Of a stretch of DNA of 64,000 bases, positions 1 to 10,000 are shown piece by piece. The position numbers were made by a program, and so were the translations under genes. The notes beneath the pieces were generated by a model. The model worked only from the letters and a program-made list of their open reading frames with translations, ran no database searches and was not told the DNA's origin. The stretch comes from ZC4RG30 sp963812195. Its GTDB lineage: Bacteria; Pseudomonadota; Gammaproteobacteria; Steroidobacterales; Steroidobacteraceae. The first letter of the stretch is position 1. Every line of letters starts with the position of its first letter. The DNA lies in the NCBI GenBank assembly GCA_963812195.1, contig CAWEUI010000017.1, forward strand, positions 109,597 to 173,596. The letters are read 5' to 3'.

Positions 1-962
1 GGCACGTGGATGCCGGATCGTTCCAGTGAAGGGCGCAGCACGCTGACGCTCGTTGCCAGACAGTCGAAGCCGGCTGCCTGGATCGCGGCCACCGTGGGCG
101 CGCTGACCGCCCCTTCGGAAGGCCAGCAGGTGCGCGGTCGCCGGCCGAACACCCGTTCGTGGCATTGCACGGCGCGCTTGAGTTGCCAGGCAGCCCGCGC
201 CGCGCCTCCCGGGTAGGACGGCGAGTCCGGCAGCGCGGCATCCGGTTCGCTGTCAGTGGCGGCACCGAAGTCGAACAGCAGCGGCAGGATGGGATGGCTG
301 TACGGCGACACGGCCAGCTCGCACTTGCCCGCGTCTGCCAGCGCGCGAAAGCGCGGCAGAACCTCTTCGAGCAACTCGCCGACCAGCTGCAGCAGTTCGC
401 GACGATCCTCGGCATCGAAGCCACGGGCCTTGGCCACCAGTCGTGCCACGCGCGCGTCACTGCGCTGCACGGACTCGCCCATCCAGGCCAGGTGATACCA
501 GACCGCGAGATCGCGCAGGTACTGGTCCGAGGCGTAGCCGATCCGCTCGACACTGTTGATTTCCGCGGCAATGCGCGCCAGCTCGGCGAAGGGTTCGTGG
601 CGCGCGATCAGGTTGTCGCGTTCGGCGCGCAGGCAGGCATTGAGCAGCGCCAGGCGCGCCGGCAGCTCCGCGGGCAGCGGCGCATCGCTGAGCATGGCCA
701 GCACCGCATCAGGCAATGGCCGGCCATCGGCCAGCGTGCCGCGCACGCTCGCGGCGAGGTCCTCGATCTGCTCCACCAGAACAGGCGTGAAGTTCACCAC
801 CGCCTTCGCACCGGGCACCTGCTCCAGATGCGCGGCCATGTCGGTGTAGTCCTTGATGGCGTGCAGCCAGGTCCACGGCAGCACATAGCGCCCGGACAAC
901 GCGTCCCGGTAGGGCGGCTGGTGCATGTGCCAGAACAGTACGACAGGTAGTCGGTCGGTCAT
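1..962 (-). CDS. GH57 family glycoside hydrolase (partial, runs off window)
   Basis: Reading leftward from ATG at 962, about 320 residues are open to the window edge. The N-terminus carries the GH57 first conserved motif as WHMHQPPY (H12, H14, Q15, P16), and further in there is SPYSHPILPLL, typical of GH57 alpha-amylase/glucanotransferase-like proteins. Family members act on alpha-1,4-glucans, so a role in glycogen turnover or remodelling in the cytoplasm is likely. The start overlaps the glgC stop in an ATGA arrangement, so the two are almost certainly co-transcribed and translationally coupled. The catalytic glutamate and aspartate lie in later motifs, which I cannot all see because the C-terminal half is outside the window. 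The exact substrate is not determinable here. Confidence 0.88.
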   Translation of the reverse strand, partial: MTDRLPVVLFWHMHQPPYRDALSGRYVLPWTWLHAIKDYTDMAAHLEQVPGAKAVVNFTPVLVEQIEDLAASVRGTLADGRPLPDAVLAMLSDAPLPAELPARLALLNACLRAERDNLIARHEPFAELARIAAEINSVERIGYASDQYLRDLAVWYHLAWMGESVQRSDARVARLVAKARGFDAEDRRELLQLVGELLEEVLPRFRALADAGKCELAVSPYSHPILPLLFDFGAATDSEPDAALPDSPSYPGGAARAAWQLKRAVQCHERVFGRRPRTCWPSEGAVSAPTVAAIQAAGFDCLATSVSVLRPSLERSGIHV

Positions 963-2236
963 CCCCGCACTGCCGTCGCCGCGTGCAGGGCGTCGGCAGT
1001 GACCAGCACGATGCCGCGGGGCGTGACTTCAAAACGCGCCTTGTCGGCCGCCGGATCGACACCGATCTGCATGCCGTCGGGAATCTCGCAGTGCTCGTCG
1101 ATGATCGCGTTGTGAATCACGCAGTTCTTGCCGATCTTCACGTCCGGCATGATCACCGAGCGCTCCACTTCGCTGCGCTCCTCCACGCGCACGCTCGAGA
1201 ACAGCAACGACTCGCGGATCACCGCGCCGGAAATGATGCAGCCGCCCGCCACCAGCGAATTGACCGCCATGCCGGTGCGACCCGTATCGGCCAGCACGAA
1301 CTTCGCGGGCGGCTGCTGCACCTGATAGGTCCAGATGGGCCATTCCTCGTCGTACACGTTCAGTTCCGGGGATACGTGCACCAGCTCCAGGTTCGCTTCG
1401 TAGAACGCGTCCACCGTGCCGACATCGCGCCAGTAGTTCTGCGCGCGCGTGCGCACGTTGCGGAACGGGTAGGCGAACACCTGCCGGTTCTCGATGGCCC
1501 TGGGAATGACGTTGCGACCGAAATCATGCGCCGATGCCGGATCCACCGCGTCCTCGGCCAGCAACTGCTCCATCAGCTGCGTGTTGAACACGTAGATGCC
1601 CATGGAAGCCAGCGCCACGTCCGGATTGCCCGGCATGTGTTCGGGCTCGGGCGGCTTCTCGGTGAACTTGGTCACGCGGTTCCATTCGGTGACCGACAGC
1701 ACGCCGAAATCGCGCGCATCCGGCACCGGCACCTCGACCACACCGACGGTGATATCGGCGCCCTTCTCCACGTGATAGGCGATCATCGGACCGTAGTCCA
1801 TCTTGTAGATGTGATCCCCGGCCAGCACCAGCACGTGGCGCGGATGGTGGGAACGCACGTAGTCCAGATTCTGGTACACGCAGTCGGCCGTTCCCAGATA
1901 CCACTGCTTGCCGATCTGCTGCTGCGCCGGAATCACGTCGATGAACTCGCCGAACTCGCCGCGCAGATAGCTCCAGCCGCGCTGCACGTGCTGGATGAGC
2001 GACTGCCCCTTGTACTGGGTGAGCAGGGCGATCTTGCGAATGCCGGAGTTCACGCAGTTGGACAGCACGAAATCCACGATGCGGAACTTGCCGCCAAACG
2101 GCGTGGCGGGCTTGCAGCGCTGCTCGGTCAGGCCGCGCAGGCGCTCACCGCGGCCTCCGGCCATGATCATGGCCAGCGTTCCGCCGGTAAGGCGGCTGAC
2201 GTAGCGTCCCGAGGATGTGCGTGAAGTTCTTGCCAT
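959..2236 (-). CDS. glgC: Glucose-1-phosphate adenylyltransferase
   Basis: GlgC makes ADP-glucose from ATP and glucose-1-phosphate, the committed step of bacterial glycogen synthesis. The 425-residue product has the nucleotidyltransferase signature MAGGRGERL near the N-terminus, FGGKFRIVDF and SNCVNSGIRK shortly after, the sugar-phosphate loop YLGTADCVYQN, and LAGDHIYKMDY. The C-terminal part is a left-handed beta-helix-like domain (SVIMPDVKIGKNCVI). I chose ATG at 2236. A GTG at 2254 would add six residues. The stop overlaps the start of the downstream GH57 gene. glgB is divergent on the right, so a shared control region around 2237-2315 is likely; it contains the AT-rich stretch TATATTTA. 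No glgA is seen in the window. Confidence 0.96.
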   Translation of the reverse strand: MARTSRTSSGRYVSRLTGGTLAMIMAGGRGERLRGLTEQRCKPATPFGGKFRIVDFVLSNCVNSGIRKIALLTQYKGQSLIQHVQRGWSYLRGEFGEFIDVIPAQQQIGKQWYLGTADCVYQNLDYVRSHHPRHVLVLAGDHIYKMDYGPMIAYHVEKGADITVGVVEVPVPDARDFGVLSVTEWNRVTKFTEKPPEPEHMPGNPDVALASMGIYVFNTQLMEQLLAEDAVDPASAHDFGRNVIPRAIENRQVFAYPFRNVRTRAQNYWRDVGTVDAFYEANLELVHVSPELNVYDEEWPIWTYQVQQPPAKFVLADTGRTGMAVNSLVAGGCIISGAVIRESLLFSSVRVEERSEVERSVIMPDVKIGKNCVIHNAIIDEHCEIPDGMQIGVDPAADKARFEVTPRGIVLVTADALHAATAVRG

Positions 2237-2315
2237 GCACGCTATATTTACCACAGGGTCCGCGCTGCGCGATGCCCGTAGAGATCCCTCATTTGCTTCC
2301 CGACACGCGTTTGTA

Positions 2316-4467
2316 ATGAACGATCTGGACCGGATCGCGGCGGGGCGTCACCACGATCCGCACATTTTTCTCGGGCCACACGCCGACGGCGCCGGGACAG
2401 TTGTGCGGGCCTACCTTCCGGCGGCCCGCGAGGCCCGTCTGGCCGCGGGCCCCGTGCTGTCACGCGTGCGGCGGGTCGGACCTGTTCGAACTGCGCACCC
2501 GCAACGTGGCGACTCACCCGCACCTGGTGTGGGTCGACGACCAGGGCCACGAGCGCGAACGCACGGACCCTTACAGCTTCGCTCCGACGCTCGGTGAAGC
2601 CGATCTGGCGCGCTTCGCCACCGGCAGTCATGCCGAAGCCTGGCGCATGCTCGGCGCCCACCCGGCGCAATACGATGGCGTGGCCGGCGTGCGCTTCGCG
2701 GTGTGGGCGCCAAATGCGGGGCGGGTCAGCGTGGTGGGGCCATTCTGCAACTGGGACGGGCGCCGCCTGCCGATGCGCGTGCTGGGCGCCAGTGGTATCT
2801 GGGAGCTGTTCGTACCGGGTCTGGCGCCGGGCGAGATCTACAAGTTCGAGCTGCGCAACCGCGATTCCGGCCACGTGGAGGTCAAGACCGACCCGTTCGC
2901 GTTCGCGATGGAACTGCGCCCGGCGACGGCCGGACTGATATCCGATCCGTTCGCGTACGCCTGGTGGGACGGCGCATGGATGCAGCAACGCGCGCGGCGT
3001 GACTGGCTGCACGCGCCGCTGTCCATCTACGAGGTGCACACCGGTTCGTGGAACCGGCATCCGGACGGGCGTTTCCTCAGCTACCGCGAACTCGCCGCCG
3101 AACTGCTGCCGTACGTGAAGCGCATGGGATTCACGCACATCGAGCTGCTGCCCATCACCGAACATCCACTGGACGATTCCTGGGGTTACCAGACCAGCGG
3201 CTACTTCGCGCCGACCAGCCGCCACGGCCAGCCCGATGAGCTCAAGTACTTCATTGACCGCTGCCACCAGGAAGGCATCGGCGTACTGCTGGACTGGGTG
3301 CCGGCGCATTTCCCGCGCGATGCTTCCGGTCTGGCGCGCTTCGATGGCACCGCGCTGTACGAGCACGCGGATCCGCGCAAGGGAGAGCACCGGGACTGGG
3401 GCACGTATATCTTCAACTACGAACGCAGCGAGGTGCGCAGCTTCCTGCTGGCCTCGGCCTGCTTCTGGCTGGAGCACTACCACTTCGACGGATTGCGCGT
3501 GGACGCGGTGGCGTCGATGCTCTACCTCGACTTCGGGCGCGGCAGCGACTTCCTGCCCAACCGGCATGGCGGCAGGGAGAACCTCGAGGCCATCGGGTTC
3601 CTGCGCGAGTTGAATCACACCACCCACGCGCGCGCGCCCGGCACCGTGATCATGGCGGAGGAATCCACCGACTGGCCGATGGTGAGCCGGCCCGTGCATG
3701 GCGGCGGCCTCGGCTTTTCCATGAAGTGGAACATGGGCTGGATGCACGACACGCTCGGGTACTTCAAGCAGGACCCGATCTGGCGCAGGCACCACCAGGA
3801 CAACCTGACCTTCGCGATGATGTACGCGTACAGCGAGAACTTCATCCTGCCGCTGTCGCATGACGAGGTGGTGCACCTGAAGAGTTCGCTGCTGGGGCGA
3901 ATGCCGGGCGACCGCTGGCAGCAGCTGGCAAACCTGAGACTGCTGTTCACCTACATGTGGACGCTGCCCGGCAAGAAGCTGCTGTTCATGGGCGGCGAGA
4001 TCGCGCACCCCTGGGAGTGGGATTTCCATGTTGCGCTGCCCTGGTACCTGCTCGAACACGCCGAACACCGTGGCGTACAGCAACTGGTGGCGGATCTGAA
4101 CCGGCTGTATGTCGAGCGGCCCGCCCTGCACCGGCACGAGTTCGAGCCCGAAGGCTTTCGCTGGATCGACTGCAGCGATCGCGAACAGTCGGTGCTGGCC
4201 TTCCGGCGCATGGGCGCCGGCCAGGAACTGGTGGTGGTACTGAACTTCACGCCCGAACCCCGGCACGGCTATCGCATCGGCACCCCGGAGGGCGGCCGCT
4301 ATCACGTGCTGCTGAATTCGGATTCGCATCACTATGGCGGCGCCAACCTCGGAACTCGCGCGGCACACAGTGACGACACGCCATGCCACGGACTGCCGTG
4401 CTCACTGGTGCTGGACCTGCCGCCGCTGGCCGGGCTGATACTGGCCAGGCAGCACCACGGGGCATAA
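2316..4467 (+). CDS. glgB: 1,4-alpha-glucan branching enzyme, frameshifted in the N-terminal domain
   Basis: GlgB forms the alpha-1,6 branches of glycogen. The N-terminal piece, from ATG 2316 (MNDLDRIAAGRHHDPH), is in a different frame from the rest. The two join near 2473-2475, where dropping one G of a GGG run restores a continuous N-domain reading RVRR-SDLFELR. The remaining frame is complete to 4467: CBM48-like segment (VRFAVWAPNAGRVSVVG), GH13 barrel with the nucleophile in FDGLRVDAV, the acid/base in MAEESTDWP, LSHDEVVH, and a C-terminal all-beta domain. The restored length, about 717 residues, matches the family. Without repair, the main frame has only a TTG at 2401 with no homologous start. 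The lesion may be a sequencing indel or a true mutation. Ten bases separate it from the next gene. Confidence 0.93.
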
Positions 4468-4476
4468 TGCTCGCCG

Positions 4477-5058
4477 ATGAAACACCTGCTCGCCCTGCTG
4501 CTCGTCTGTCTGGTTTGCCCGGCCTGCACGGGCAACAAGGACATGAACCAGTCAGCGGCACAATCCGCAGGCACCGGCGGCTGCATCGACGGTGGTGGCG
4601 GATCTTTCCACGCCCGGTTGCGCGGCGCCCTGGTCGCGGATCTGGACTGGAAGAACGCCGAGATGCAATGCGCTGGCGGCCCCCGGCCGCACGGCGAGGG
4701 ACTGCGAGTGACCTTTGCCGGCCGGCTGCCCGGTACCGGCGATGCGCCGGCGCGCCGGCTGCGCTTCATCTTCGGCATCGACCCGCACGACATCGCCTCC
4801 GGCGCTGCCGAAGCACTGCCCACCAATCTCACCGTGATCGTGGAAGGCGAGGGCCAGATCTATGCCACACGCGGTGACGGAAACTGCGCAGTGGAGAACC
4901 TGGAGCAGCATGCGCTGCCGGGTACCAACGCCGGCAAGTTGCGGGTGAGCGCCCGGGGCTACTGCCTGGGACCAGCCACCAACGTCGCGGGCGACGCGCG
5001 GGTACTTGTGCCAACCTTCGAATTCACGGGCGTTGCCGACGCCGGGGAAAGCAATTGA
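4477..5058 (+). CDS. Secreted protein, possible lipoprotein, unknown function
   Basis: A 193-residue protein that I do not recognise. Its N-terminus (MKHLLALLLVCLVCPAC) is a short basic-plus-hydrophobic export signal ending in a cysteine. The residues before that Cys fit the lipobox only loosely, so lipid modification is uncertain. The mature part is rich in glycine and has several cysteines (GGCIDGGGG, AEMQCAGG, GDGNCAVEN, ARGYCLGP), suggesting disulphide bonds in the periplasm. The last bases overlap the TTG start of the DUF192 gene, and glgB ends 10 bases upstream, so it may be co-transcribed with either. No function is inferred. Confidence 0.7.
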   Translation: MKHLLALLLVCLVCPACTGNKDMNQSAAQSAGTGGCIDGGGGSFHARLRGALVADLDWKNAEMQCAGGPRPHGEGLRVTFAGRLPGTGDAPARRLRFIFGIDPHDIASGAAEALPTNLTVIVEGEGQIYATRGDGNCAVENLEQHALPGTNAGKLRVSARGYCLGPATNVAGDARVLVPTFEFTGVADAGESN

Positions 5059-5531
5059 GCCGTATCACGACAGCCTGGCTTGCCGTCCTGTTGCTGATCG
5101 CGCCGGCCTGCGCGCAGGTTCCCCGGGACTTCCAGCCCGCGCAGTTGCGCGACTTCCCCCGCGCCACGCTTGATATCCAGCGCCGCGACGGCAGCGACAC
5201 CCTGAAGATCTGGGTTGCCGACACCGAAGCGCGGCAGGAACAGGGCCTGATGTGGGTGCGCGACATGCCGCGCGACTACGGCATGGTATTTCCGCTGGAC
5301 CCGCCGCGCCAGATGGTCATGTGGATGAAGAACACGTATATACCGCTGGACATGCTGTTCTATGACAGCCAGGGACGCATCACCAGCATCAAGGAGCGTG
5401 CCACACCGCTTTCCGAGACCAACATCTATTCCGGCGCCGTGGTGGCCGGCGTCGTGGAAATGCTGGGCGGCGAGGTTGCGCGGCGTGGCATCCGGATCGG
5501 GGACAAAATAGTGGTTCACGGTCCCAATTGA
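5055..5531 (+). CDS. DUF192 family exported protein
   Basis: A 158-residue protein of the DUF192 family, whose biochemical role is not established. The diagnostic core is visible: QGLMWVRDMPRDYGMVF, then MWMKNTYIPLDMLF, and a C-terminal VVEMLGGEVARRGIRIGDK. A signal peptide (residues 1-20, ending APACA) sends it to the periplasm. The start is TTG at 5055, overlapping the stop of the upstream gene. No better ATG precedes the signal peptide, so the TTG is accepted. The OmpA gene follows after 21 bases. Confidence 0.88.
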   Translation: MSRITTAWLAVLLLIAPACAQVPRDFQPAQLRDFPRATLDIQRRDGSDTLKIWVADTEARQEQGLMWVRDMPRDYGMVFPLDPPRQMVMWMKNTYIPLDMLFYDSQGRITSIKERATPLSETNIYSGAVVAGVVEMLGGEVARRGIRIGDKIVVHGPN

Positions 5532-5552
5532 GAAACACACAGGAAGGCAGAC

Positions 5553-6669
5553 ATGAACAACTCCGTCCTGAAACTGACCCTGACCATGGCATTGCTGGGA
5601 GCGGGTGTCGCTGCCCGCGCGGGCAGCGAGGTCGGACAGCTGACCGTCGGCGGCGGCGGCATGTGGACCCAGACGGACACCAACCGCGGCCTCGGCGACG
5701 ACTACGGCTTCTATGGCGACCTCGGCTATGCGCTGAACCAGCACTGGGACGTTGCCCTGAACGGATTCTCGGGCCGGCATGACATCAAGGGCCCCGGCGC
5801 CACCGGCACGCGCACGATCAACGGCCTGACGCTGGACATCAACCGGGTATTCGATCGGGATGCGCGCCTGAGCCCGTTCATCCTGATGGGCTTCGGAGTG
5901 GTCGGCCAATACCGTCCGGTAATCACGCCACCTTTACCGCGCAGCAGCCGGGAATTCGCGATGAAGGTGGGCATGGGCGTGCTTGCCGACCTGGCCACCT
6001 GGGATGGCGGGAAACTGCAGTTGAAGAGCACGGTGGCGGCACGCGGGTCGTTCGGCCGCGGCATCGTCGATGGCGTCGCGACACTGGGCCTGCAGATGGC
6101 GTTCGGAAGTTCCAGGGTGGTTCCGCCTCCGCCGCCCCCACCACCGCCCCCGCCGCCACCGGCTCCGGTTGCGGTTCCGGCCCCGGCCGCCGCGCCATCA
6201 CCGCCGCCACCTCCGCCTGCCGCCACCGCCCGCGGATACGGACAAGGACGGCGTCGCCGATGCGCAGGACCGCTGCCCGGATACCCCGCCCGGCGACAAG
6301 GTCGATGCGGTGGGCTGCAGCCTGACCATCCGGCTGGAGGTGTACTTCGACACCGGCTCGGCGGCCATCAAGCCGGATTCCTATGCCGAGCTGAATCGCG
6401 TGGTCACTTTCATGAACCAGACCGCACCGTCAGCGACGGGTGTCGTGGAGGGTCACACCGACAGCCAGGGCTCGGCGGCAGCGAACATGGCACTGTCGCA
6501 ACGGCGTGCCAATGCCGTACTCCAGTACCTGCTGGCCCATGGCGTGGCGGCATCGCGCCTGACGGCAAAGGGCTACGGTGAGACGCAACCGGTGGCCGAC
6601 AACTCGACCGCGGCAGGGCGCGCCCTGAACCGTCGCGTGGTACTGCGCAGGACCGACTACCAGCAGTAG
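5553..6669 (+). CDS. OmpA-family outer membrane protein, frameshifted in the proline hinge
   Basis: The N-terminal part is a signal peptide (ending ARAG) and an eight-strand-type OmpA barrel of about 170 residues. A proline/alanine-rich hinge follows, then a thrombospondin type 3-like calcium motif (DTDKDGVADAQDRCPD) and a C-terminal OmpA peptidoglycan-binding domain (VYFDTGSAAIKP, GHTDSQGS, LSQRRANAV). Barrel and C-terminal domain are in different frames. Removing one C from the CCC at about 6229-6231 joins them as A-T-A-A-D-T-D-K. If the lesion were real, the protein would keep the barrel but lose its peptidoglycan anchor, ending at 6581 with an unrelated tail. A sequencing indel in low-complexity DNA is the simpler explanation. 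The role is outer membrane-to-wall tethering. Confidence 0.9.
6121..6232 (+). repeat. Low-complexity proline hinge repeat in the OmpA gene
   Basis: A CCG/CCA/CCC-rich tract codes for about 13 consecutive prolines, then alternating Pro-Ala-Val and a second proline run. It links the barrel to the periplasmic domain. Such tracts are prone to slippage in cells and to sequencing error, and the frame break of this gene lies at its right-hand end. Confidence 0.8.
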
Positions 6670-7023
6670 CGAAGGTTCCCTTCGTCCGAAAAGTCAAGGC
6701 CCGGACACCTCGTGCCCGGGCCCGTTTCGTGCCTCCCCGAGGCGTACTAAGGTTACCGAACCAATCGTTGCAGCACTGCAAAGCGGCCCGTTGAAACGAC
6801 CCCATGGTGCTGCGAACAGGCCGGAAAAACGGGACAAACCCGCAACTCACGGCCCAACCATGTTTGTAGCACTCTCACAACAACGGGTTGTGCGGCTTGC
6901 GGGAGCACGCTATTGTTGCGCCCACATGAACGCGATCAACCATTGGTTATTGCTGTTCGCACATGGATGTTCTGTACGTCCGGCCTTCGGATGTCCGACA
7001 ACAAACTTGAATAGAGGTCTTCC
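6670..7023 (+). promoter_or_regulatory. Intergenic control region of the first TonB receptor
   Basis: A 354-base gap without a convincing gene. After the terminator-like hairpin it becomes less G+C-rich. The best sigma70-like element is TTGTGC (6888-6893), 17 bases, then TATTGT (6911-6916), which would leave a leader of about 100 bases. AGAGGT just before ATG 7024 is a fair ribosome binding site. No riboswitch or recognisable operator is seen. Confidence 0.35.
6698..6728 (+). terminator. Candidate terminator after the OmpA gene
   Basis: GGCCCGG (6698-6704) pairs with CCGGGCC (6716-6722) across an 11-base loop, followed by CGTTTCG. The hairpin is strong, but the T-run is only three bases, so efficiency is uncertain. 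It sits 28 bases after the OmpA stop. Confidence 0.5.
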
Positions 7024-10000
7024 ATGAAATCATCTCTGCCCGACAACTGCCCTCGCATCGTGCGCAAGGCCGTGCGAGTCGCAGTGGCTGCGAGTGCTCT
7101 CGCAGTCATCGCGATTCCGTACGCCCAGGCCGCCGACGACGGCGTACTCCAGGAGGTTGTGGTAACCGGTTCGCGCATCGCGGCACCGAACCAGACCAGC
7201 ACCAGCCCGATCGTCACGGTCACTACCGACGAGATCAAGGACAGCGGTCGCGTGGACATCACCGACATGCTGAACCAGCTGCCGCAGATCAACAGCAATG
7301 CGCTGGGGCAGGATCTGGGCAACAAGACCAGCGGCCTGACCTCGGCCGGTGGTGTCGCCACCGCCGACCTGCGCGGCCTCGGCCCCAATCGCACGCTGGT
7401 GCTGGTTGACGGCAGGCGCCTGGGTACCGGCTCGCCGCAGACCGTGATCGCCTCGCCGGCACCGGACATCGACCAGATTCCGCTGGCGCTGATCCAGCGG
7501 GTGGACGTGGTCACCGGCGGCGCCTCGGCCACCTACGGGTCCGATGCCATCGCCGGCGTGGTGAACTTCATCACCAAGCAGAACTTCGAAGGCTTCCAGA
7601 TTGACGGCCAGATCGGCGGCAACTGGCACAACAACAGCAATGGGTTCGCCAAGCAGCTGCTGTCCGAGGGCGGCTTCACCGGCCCCAGCGGCAGCACCTG
7701 GGACGGCCGGCGGACCAATTTCACTGTGACGGCGGGCGCAAATATCCTGGACGGCCGCGGCAACGTGACGGCCTACTTCGGCTACCAGGACATGCAGCCG
7801 GTGACCGGTGCCGATCGTGACTTCGGCTCCTGCCAGATGTTCTACAACGCCAATCTGGATGGTCTGGAGTGCGGAGGATCCTCCAACTCCAACTTCTTCT
7901 ACCCGACCAACAACGCCGCCAACACCAACGACGACGTGTTCTCCGTGAAGGGAGACCAGTTCATCGTGCGGGGCACCCAGGACACCACGCCACCCGCGGT
8001 GTTCAACTACCAGGGCTACATCTACATGCAGCGCCAGGACACGCGTTACAACGCGGGCTTCCTGTCGCATGTGGACGTGAATGACTACTTCAAGCCGTAC
8101 GCCCAGTTCATGTTCATGGACGACCGTACCCATCAGGAAGTGGCGGCCACGGCCCTGTTCCGGCAGTCCAACCCGTTGACCCTGGACGGCAACTACCTGA
8201 TCAACTGCAGCAACCCGTTGCTCAGTGCACAGCAGGCAGCCCTGATGTGTACGCCGGCCCAGATCGCCGCCGATGCGCTGAACCCGGGTTCGGTCAATGC
8301 GGACGTGGAAATCGGTCGCCGCAACGTCGAGGGTGGCCCGCGTACCTACGAGTACAAGCACTCCAACTACCGCATGGTGCTGGGCACGAAGGGTGACATC
8401 GCCGAAGGCTGGACCTATGACGCCTACGGCCAGTACTACTACACCAACTTCTCGAGCATCAACGGTCACGACTTCGGCTTCGACAAGATCACCAATGCCC
8501 TGCAGGTGACTACCGACGGCAATGGCAACCCGGTGTGCATCTCGGGCGGCAGCTGCGTACCGTACGATCCCTTCAAGGATGGCGGCGTAACGGCAAACCA
8601 GCTGGCCTATCTGACCGAACTGGGCACGGCCACCGGCAACACTTCCTTGAAGACTTTGCACGCGGACGTTTCCGGCCAGCTCGGCACTTACGGGGTGAAG
8701 TTGCCGACCGCCAATGACGGCGTGGGCGTGAACTTCGGCTACGAGTATCGGAAGGAAGGCGACGTCTACCAGCCTGACCAGGCCTACGAGAATGGCCTGA
8801 TCGTCGGCACCGGTGGCGCCTACCCGGCCATTGATGCCAGCGTGTCGGTGAAGGAGCTCTTCGGCGAGGTGCGCGTACCGATCGCCCAGGACAAGCCGGG
8901 CATCTACGACCTGGTGTTCGACACCGGCTATCGTCATTCGAAGTACTCGCAGTCCGGTGGCGTGAACACCTACAAGTTCGAGCTGCAGTACGCGCCGATC
9001 GAGGACTACCGTTTCCGCGCGTCCTACAACCGCGCCATCCGCGCTCCGGCCATCGTGGAGCTGTTCAACCCGCAGCTGGTAGGCAAGATCCAGTTCGGCG
9101 AGGACCCCTGCGCACCCAGCGAGGCCGATGGCACCCTGGCCGCGACGTTCGAGCAGTGCGCCCGTACCGGCGTCACCCAGGCGCAGTACGACAACAAGTC
9201 CATCCCGCAGGGAACGGCTCAGCAGCTCACCCAGTTGCAGGGCGGCAATCCGAACCTGAAGCCGGAGAGCGCGGACACCTATACGGTTGGCGTGACCGCG
9301 CGCCCGTCGCAGCTGCCTGATTTGACCGCCAGCATCGACTACTACCACATCAAGATGAAGGACCTGGTCGGTGCGTTGCCGGCACAGCTCATCCTGTCCA
9401 ACTGCCTGAACACGGGTGATCCGACGTTCTGCAGCCAGCTGGTCCGCCAGAAGGCCACCGGCAGCCTGAACGGTGCCAGCGTGGCCGGTGGTGGCTACAT
9501 CGTGCAGACCAACGTCAACATCGGCGCGGGTGTGCTGAACGGCATCGACCTGCAGTCCACCTACAAGTACGACCTGGGCAACTACGGCATGCTGCGCTTC
9601 ATGCTGAACGGCGCCTACCTGCTGAAGAACACCAGCACGCCTGTGCCGGGCGGCGGCAGCTACGACTGTGCCGGCCTGTTCGGTCCCACCTGTCAGACGG
9701 TGAATCCGAAGTGGCGCCACAGCCTGCGTACCTCGTGGGATATCACCCACGACATCACCGCGTCGCTGACCTGGCGGTACTTCTCGAAGGTCAAGCTCGA
9801 CAACAACGATTCCAACCCGTTGCTGTTCGAGTCGGCGTTGGGAGGTGTTGCCTCCTTCCGTTCCACCATCGGGTCCACCTCGTACTTCGATCTGACCGGG
9901 TCCTGGAAGGTGAGCAAGCACCTGCAGCTGCGTGCCGGCATCAACAATCTGCTGGACAGGGATCCGGCGATCTCGCCGGCTGACATCACCTCCGGTGGCG

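Noticed and set aside
2401..2500. Programmed frameshifting as an explanation for glgB
   Set aside because: No slippery heptamer, RF2-like stop or downstream stimulatory structure is evident, and the other frameshifted genes show the same simple-run pattern, which points to sequence error.
7030..9921. Very long open frame on the minus strand across the first TonB receptor
   Set aside because: High-G+C coding sequence often leaves the opposite strand open. The translation is His/Val/Ala-rich without family motifs, while the plus strand is a clear receptor.
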